Assembly: GCA_027047735.1 (NCBI GenBank)
Contig: JALTUD010000048.1
Location: 1-9,085, forward strand
Source of the DNA: Flavobacteriales bacterium
GTDB lineage: Bacteria > Bacteroidota > Bacteroidia > Flavobacteriales_D > Parvicellaceae
DNA: 9,085 bases
Reading direction: 5' to 3'
Position 1 is the stretch's first letter; each line of letters starts with the position of its first letter. Both the position numbers and the translations under genes were made by a program. The notes under the pieces are model-generated. The model was not told the DNA's origin and made no database searches. It saw nothing but the letters and a program-made list of their open reading frames with translations. Below, one piece after another: positions 6,369 to 9,085 of this stretch.

Positions 6369-6389
6369 ATTCATTGCTTTTCAATGAAT
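6369..6389. repeat. Eight-pair hairpin in the tRNA-integrase gap
   Basis: ATTCATTG (6369-6376) and CAATGAAT (6382-6389) pair perfectly around CTTTT. No T-run of terminator type follows. Confidence 0.5.
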
Positions 6390-6392
6390 TTA

Positions 6393-6454
6393 TAAATGTT
6401 AGTACATAATTTATACACTTTTGTATATTTGATTCAACTTTGTACTAACATTTA
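6393..6454. repeat. Perfect 14-bp inverted repeat flanking the integrase promoter region
   Basis: TAAATGTTAGTACA (6393-6406) and TGTACTAACATTTA (6441-6454) are exact reverse complements with 34 bases between. A -7-like element TATATTTG (6424-6431) lies inside the spacer, and the integrase ATG is at 6459. The layout suits a pair of operator or integrase arm-binding sites around the promoter. Confidence 0.75.
6424..6431 (+). promoter_or_regulatory. -7-like element of the integrase remnant
   Basis: TATATTTG matches TAnnTTTG, 27 bases before the ATG at 6459. No TTG is seen at the -33 distance. Confidence 0.35.
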
Positions 6455-6458
6455 CGCT

Positions 6459-7175
6459 ATGGCTACAATATCAATCGTTTACAACCGCAGGAATAAGCTA
6501 AATAAAGACGGATTGGCTACTGTTGATTACAGAATAACAATTGATCGTGTGCCAACATTAAAAAGGCGATCAACCATAAGTTGATGAAAGATGATGATAA
6601 CCCTTATAAGTTTTTTCGATTGAAAACTGAAAAAACAGAGCGTGTTCATTTAACGGAGCAGGAACTTGAGTTGGTAGAATTTTTTGATATTACCGGGAGA
6701 GAACATTTAGAGTCGATTGTGGATAAATTTCTGTTTAGTTGTTATACCGGTCTTCTATTTTCGGATTTTCAGAATTTAGAGAAAAGCAATTTTGACTTTT
6801 TGAATGAGTGTTATCTTACTTTTACAATGCTGAAGGTTAACAGAAGTGTGAACCGTATTCCTTTACATCAATTGCATAATGGAAAGGCTATGATATAATT
6901 AAGTTTTTGGTAGGGAGTCACCTGTAAGCTTTTTCCAACTCATACGGAGCAATATACTAACCGTACTTTAAAGCAAATTGCAAAATTATAATATACCCAA
7001 GTCTATAACATCGCATGCAGGTAGGCATACTTTTGGACCCATATTAGCAGCTAAAACCAATGCCCCGATGTTGATAAAGAATTTAATGAGCCATAAAAAG
7101 ATTGATACTTCTATGATTTATATTAATCTTAGCAACCAACAAATTGAAAATAAATTGAAGAATGTGCAGTGGTAG
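6459..7175 (+). pseudogene. Decayed tyrosine recombinase (integrase) of the Bacteroidota tRNA-integrating type
   Basis: Three pieces in two frames rebuild one integrase. 6459-6584 encodes the start of an arm-type DNA-binding domain (MATISIVYNRRNKLNKDG...) and stops. A second frame (from about 6585) carries the linker NPYKFFRLKTEKTERVHLTEQEL and the catalytic domain entry FSCYTGLLFSDFQNL, then stops at 6896-6898 and again at 6911-6913. The same frame resumes as FPTHTEQYTNRTLKQIAKL. From about 6981 the first frame returns with ITSHAGRHTF (His and second Arg), MSHKKIDTSMIY (His and the Tyr nucleophile) and a stop at 7175. The first catalytic Arg, normally in TGLR, is Leu (CTA at 6755-6757, one base from CGA). 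Total length is about 239 codons against about 400 for intact relatives, so most of the core-binding domain is missing. It must be inactive. It sits just downstream of tRNA-Arg, the expected place for the integrase of a tRNA-integrated element. Confidence 0.87.
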
Positions 7176-7628
7176 TTATTTAAGCAATCTTGGATCTAGT
7201 TTAAAATCTGTTTTATCTAGGATTTTAATCTTGTTATAATCTTTGTGCTGGCAATTTAGTATGATATTATAACTGTCTGGCATTATACTGCTAGGTACTT
7301 TTAAAGCTAATTTTTGGTTGTTTTTTATCCATTGCTCCCCTATTTCAGATAATATGCTTGGAGCGGGATATGATTTCCAATTTTCCGGAAGTTCTTCTGA
7401 TGAAATGTGCAACAAAGAATTGTCGGGTATTTCTATTGAAACCAAATCTAATTTTGGTAATATCATCGGGGGTAAATGTACTATTGTTTCTAAAAGTGCT
7501 ACGGCTTTACTTTCACTGGTGTATAGTACGGGTGTTCCTTTTTTGTTCCATCTCCCTCCATAAATTGCAGCACCAATACCGCTCAAATCAGATGAATACT
7601 TTTTATTTGTAATTCTATATACTAACAT
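7176..7628 (-). CDS. RES-domain toxin of a type II toxin-antitoxin pair
   Basis: The 150-aa protein is one RES domain of normal length. Visible signature residues are R5 (VYRI), GGRWN (24-28), Y36 in LYTSES, E47 in ALLETIV, S113/S114 in LKVPSS, and N125 with H128 in ILNCQH. Studied relatives (MbcT, ParT and RES toxins of RES-Xre systems) attack NAD+ or ADP-ribosylate a target, and the Arg, Tyr and Glu are the active-site positions. The usual Pro after N125 is Cys here, a mild variation. The ATG overlaps the antitoxin stop by one base (TAATG), so translation is coupled and the antitoxin is made first. Its stop codon (7178-7176) abuts the integrase remnant stop with no base between. Confidence 0.88.
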   Translation of the reverse strand: MLVYRITNKKYSSDLSGIGAAIYGGRWNKKGTPVLYTSESKAVALLETIVHLPPMILPKLDLVSIEIPDNSLLHISSEELPENWKSYPAPSILSEIGEQWIKNNQKLALKVPSSIMPDSYNIILNCQHKDYNKIKILDKTDFKLDPRLLK

Positions 7629-8086
7629 TAGCTGTAAACTCCGTGTTCTATTCTACCAATAACATCTCTAACTTTAGAAACTCCTCCGGGTACTTCTATT
7701 AGCTCAATGGGTTCCATGCCTCCTAAAGCTGTGTTAGGTAAATTTAACCATTTGAAAAAATTTTCTTTGCTTTCAAAAACTTTGATTCCGTAAAGGAACA
7801 AATCGGCTATTTCAAAAAGTTTAATGGAGTAATTTTTGTCTAGGTTTTTATTTGATTTTATCCAACGATAGAGCGTGGGTTTTGAGATGTTAAGCATTTC
7901 TGCTGTTATATCTCTTGATAGGTTAAAGTATGTTCTGAAGTTTTTAATTATGTTGGCATTTATACCCTTTTGAGCTAGGTGTATAAAATCAAACGAACTC
8001 TCTAAATTTTCGGTAACATACTTCCTGCCTAAAATTTCTTTTAAATTTTTGTAGTGTTCTGATGTGGTTTCTTTATCTTGTATCAT
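7628..8086 (-). CDS. Xre/MbcA/ParS-type antitoxin with DUF2384 C-terminal domain
   Basis: This 152-aa protein has an Xre-like helix-turn-helix region at about residues 55-78 (DITAEMLNISKPTLYRWIKSN), which would bind the promoter. At the C-terminus is a toxin-binding DUF2384 domain with LNLPNTALGGMEPIELIE and the closing DVIGRIEHGVYS, the part that plugs the toxin active site in the family. It precedes the RES toxin on the minus strand with a one-base overlap. The complex is expected to repress its own promoter. A TAGCTTTG element (complement of 8134-8141) lies 47 bases upstream, at the edge of the direct repeat, and is the best promoter candidate. The start at 8086 is chosen because it gives the expected length. 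Confidence 0.9.
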   Translation of the reverse strand: MIQDKETTSEHYKNLKEILGRKYVTENLESSFDFIHLAQKGINANIIKNFRTYFNLSRDITAEMLNISKPTLYRWIKSNKNLDKNYSIKLFEIADLFLYGIKVFESKENFFKWLNLPNTALGGMEPIELIEVPGGVSKVRDVIGRIEHGVYS

Positions 8087-8133
8087 TTGATAATATATTT
8101 TATTATTTGTACGTTGTGCAAATAAAAGAGTTA

Positions 8134-8141
8134 CAAAGCTA
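8134..8141 (-). promoter_or_regulatory. -7-like element of the antitoxin-toxin operon
   Basis: Read on the minus strand the bases are TAGCTTTG, a match to TAnnTTTG. It touches the left end of the 75-bp repeat copy, so part of the repeat would lie in the -33 region. That region reads GGG rather than TTG at the ideal spacing. Confidence 0.35.
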
Positions 8142-8215
8142 CAAAAAACACTATCTATTTCCCTTGATTTTTCTAGAAAAACCTGTTACTGGTCTGTTAC
8201 GGTAACAGGTTTTTG
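8141..8215. repeat. 75-bp direct repeat, copy 1
   Basis: Aligns without gaps to 8943-9017 in the same orientation, 64 of 75 positions identical by hand count. Most differences cluster in two short stretches (8168-8176 and 8190-8194). Shared parts include TTTCCCTTGATT, ACCTGTTAC and CTGTTACGGTAACAGG. Left of it, GTTAC and GCT/TAGC are also shared with an indel, so homology may reach about 8130. It separates the antitoxin operon from the 53-aa/168-aa operon. Confidence 0.85.
8177..8214 (-). terminator. Terminator-like hairpin in repeat copy 1, after the 168-aa gene
   Basis: 8177-8189 and 8202-8214 pair over 13 perfect positions plus a T-G closing pair at 8190/8201, loop of 10 bases. It ends in TTTTT on the minus strand and lies 27 bases after the 168-aa stop codon. 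The stem is symmetric enough to act on either strand. The loop holds a third CTGTTAC copy that could form a competing stem with GTAACAG. Confidence 0.75.
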
Positions 8216-8241
8216 AAATTGGAATAGTTAAATTATAGAAC

Positions 8242-8748
8242 TTATTTGTTTAGCTCTTCTGTGGATAATAAGAAGGCTTTTTTGTACTCAGACCTGTGGA
8301 TGTTATCTTTATGTATAATCATAGAAGAATAATAGGTTTCTTCTCCGGTGTTTATTTCTACATCGTATTTGTCAAATTCTTGATTAACATCATGCTGGTT
8401 TTTCCATATATCAAACAGTCTGTTTCGTGCTTTTTGTTTTAGGTCCGATATGTCGGCAACAAAAGTTAATACGTTATTTGTGTTTATGAAAAAACGTTTG
8501 ATAATTGCAATAAGTGTTAATTTGATTTTATTATCTCTGATTGTTCTTTTGGTTGGGTGAACTTTGTCTTGCGGTTCAAAACCGAAAGTGTAGATGTTAT
8601 TTCTTAAATGAAAATTTTCAAAATATTCGTTTGCGTCTGTGAAATAAACAATGTACCTTATATCGAGGTCTGTGTCAAAAAAATAAACGTTGTTTTCTGT
8701 GTCCTTAAAGACTTTATAAGGGCATTCTAAGTTTAATTCCTTTATCAT
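8242..8748 (-). CDS. Uncharacterised 168-aa protein, possibly DUF6169-like
   Basis: I do not recognise a characterised function. The protein is soluble-looking, with no signal peptide or membrane segment. Features seen are VYFFDTDLDIRYIVYF (21-36), a strand-rich opening with alternating hydrophobics; GFEP (56-59); a hydrophobic helix KLTLIAIIKRFF (76-87); VLTFVADISD (93-102); and ARNRLFDIW (107-115). The order of a YxFDTDxxIRY opening, a central helix with a downstream FVxD strand, and a late RxRLFDIW motif recalls DUF6169, a family of about 150-aa Bacteroidota proteins of unknown role; this is from memory and unverified. Its ATG lies inside the 3' end of a 53-aa frame (35-base overlap), so the two form one unit. 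It sits between two 75-bp repeats beside a toxin-antitoxin pair. Confidence 0.72.
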   Translation of the reverse strand: MIKELNLECPYKVFKDTENNVYFFDTDLDIRYIVYFTDANEYFENFHLRNNIYTFGFEPQDKVHPTKRTIRDNKIKLTLIAIIKRFFINTNNVLTFVADISDLKQKARNRLFDIWKNQHDVNQEFDKYDVEINTGEETYYSSMIIHKDNIHRSEYKKAFLLSTEELNK

Positions 8749-8875
8749 TCAGCTTTTTTAAATCTTTCCTATCTCGAATAAACTTATTGATGATCTTTTT
8801 CTTCTTTACGGAAGCTTCTATTCTTTTGTTGATGGAAGAGTTATTTTCCGAGTATGTTATTTTTATCGTGTTCAT
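8714..8875 (-). CDS. Small basic protein (53 aa) overlapping the 168-aa gene
   Basis: A frame from ATG 8875-8873 to TAA 8716-8714 encodes 53 residues: MNTIKITYSE, then a lysine-rich helix-like middle (VKKKKIINKFIRDRKDLKKL) and a short hydrophobic end RMPL. It is strongly basic and fits a small DNA- or partner-binding protein, but no family is recognised. Support comes from a consensus -7 element TATATTTG seven bases upstream and the tight 35-base overlap with the following gene in another frame, which suggests translational coupling. A small basic protein followed by a larger one resembles a toxin-antitoxin or regulator-effector pair; that is inference. Confidence 0.6.
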   Translation of the reverse strand: MNTIKITYSENNSSINKRIEASVKKKKIINKFIRDRKDLKKLNDKGIKLRMPL

Positions 8876-8882
8876 AACAGTG

Positions 8883-8890
8883 CAAATATA
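8883..8890 (-). promoter_or_regulatory. -7 promoter element of the 53-aa/168-aa operon
   Basis: Read on the minus strand the bases are TATATTTG, seven bases before the ATG at 8875. The transcript would be almost leaderless. No TTG is seen at the -33 distance. Confidence 0.5.
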
Positions 8891-8942
8891 CGTTTTTTTT
8901 AGTTTGTGTACGTGAATGTTGCGTGATTGTTACTATTCTGCT

Positions 8943-9017
8943 AAGAAAAACACTCTCTGTTTCCCTTGATTCCCCTACAAAAACCTGTTACCGACCTGTT
9001 ACGGTAACAGGTTTTTG
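8943..9017. repeat. 75-bp direct repeat, copy 2
   Basis: Same orientation and length as 8141-8215, offset exactly 802 bases. It lies 52 bases beyond the promoter element of the 53-aa/168-aa unit. Relative to copy 1 its hairpin is longer and perfect. Confidence 0.85.
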
Positions 9018-9019
9018 TA
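8976..9019 (-). terminator. Strong bidirectional terminator-like hairpin in repeat copy 2
   Basis: 8976-8992 and 9003-9019 are perfect reverse complements over 17 positions (centre ACCTGTTACC / GGTAACAGGT), loop of 10 bases. A-runs and T-runs in the stem give a T-stretch on either strand. By analogy with copy 1 it would end the transcript of a gene lying further right on the minus strand. Confidence 0.75.
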
Positions 9020-9055
9020 TTTTTTTTTGTTGCCTCCCCCTTGTTATTACTTTTA

Positions 9056-9085
9056 CTACGAAGAGGGCGGTGATGTCGATAATGG
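9056..9085 (-). CDS. Possible 3' end of a gene entering from the right edge
   Basis: Reading the minus strand from the edge gives PLSTSPPSS then TAG TAA. The stop would lie 37 bases from the hairpin of repeat copy 2, similar to the 27 bases between the 168-aa stop and the hairpin of copy 1. Only nine codons are visible. The opposite strand is also open here (CYYFYYEEGGDVDN), so the call is a guess from layout. Confidence 0.22.
   Translation of the reverse strand, partial: PLSTSPPSS

Noticed and set aside
6175..6384. 69-aa minus-strand frame with GEPERIRTFDRLLRR
   Set aside because: It is the antisense translation of the tRNA-Arg gene and its terminator, a well-known false protein.
6394..6406. 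Likeness between the integrase inverted-repeat arm (ATGTTAGTACAT) and the toxin start (ATGTTAGTATAT)
   Set aside because: About 11 of 12 bases match, but the match does not extend and the sites differ in context, so chance is likely.
6396..6458. Upstream ATG that would extend the integrase N-terminus by 21 residues
   Set aside because: It starts inside the 14-bp inverted repeat, and the integrase family reading begins at MATISIVYN (6459).
7318..7612. Plus-strand frames of 81 and 84 aa over the toxin gene
   Set aside because: Shadows of the RES toxin, which has family motifs in its own frame.
8141..9017. Integron attC sites
   Set aside because: The repeats have hairpins but no RYYYAAC/GTTRRRY core pair, and no integron integrase is in the window.
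8141..9017. CRISPR array
   Set aside because: Only two copies, 802 bp apart, with genes between them and no Cas genes.
6241..9085. Second copy of the tRNA-Arg 3' end as a far attachment site
   Set aside because: I found none inside the window; it would have to lie beyond the right edge.

Overview
The window looks like chromosomal DNA from a member of the Bacteroidota, most likely a Flavobacteriaceae-type marine or host-associated bacterium. The reasons are the low-GC, A/T-rich codon use, the protein signatures of the ribosomal and translation genes, the lack of Shine-Dalgarno motifs before most starts, and two clean copies of the Bacteroidota promoter pattern TTG-N19-TAnnTTTG (before rplM and before a tRNA).

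Core half (1 to about 6303). A TonB-dependent outer-membrane receptor running off the left edge is divergent from a secreted endonuclease/exonuclease/phosphatase-fold protein. A 426-bp gene-free gap follows. It carries a 60-bp palindrome with perfect 21-bp arms and, right after it, a second long inverted repeat. Then comes a conserved translation cluster: rplM-rpsI (L13, S9), rpsB-tsf (S2, EF-Ts), pyrH-frr (UMP kinase, ribosome recycling factor), and tRNA-Arg(UCU) with its own promoter and a strong terminator. Structured leaders before rplM and rpsB, and a terminator followed at once by a promoter-like element before pyrH, suggest separately tuned transcription units inside the cluster.

Accessory half (about 6304 to 9085). 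Immediately downstream of the tRNA lies a decayed tyrosine recombinase (two frame changes, stops, a lost catalytic Arg). This is the usual footprint of an element that integrated at a tRNA gene. Tail-to-tail with it and on the minus strand are a RES-domain toxin and its Xre/MbcA/ParS-type antitoxin, overlapping by one base. Further up the minus strand is an uncharacterised two-gene unit: a 53-aa lysine-rich protein whose 3' end overlaps the start of a 168-aa protein (possibly DUF6169-like). Two ungapped direct repeats of about 75 bp (about 64/75 identical, exactly 802 bp apart), each carrying a strong hairpin/terminator, bracket this unit. The layout therefore looks like a row of small gene cassettes, each separated by the same repeat.

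The most interesting material is the repeat-bracketed small-gene array and the uncharacterised pair inside it, then the large palindrome at 1709-1768. All functions here were inferred by reading the sequence; no database search was run.
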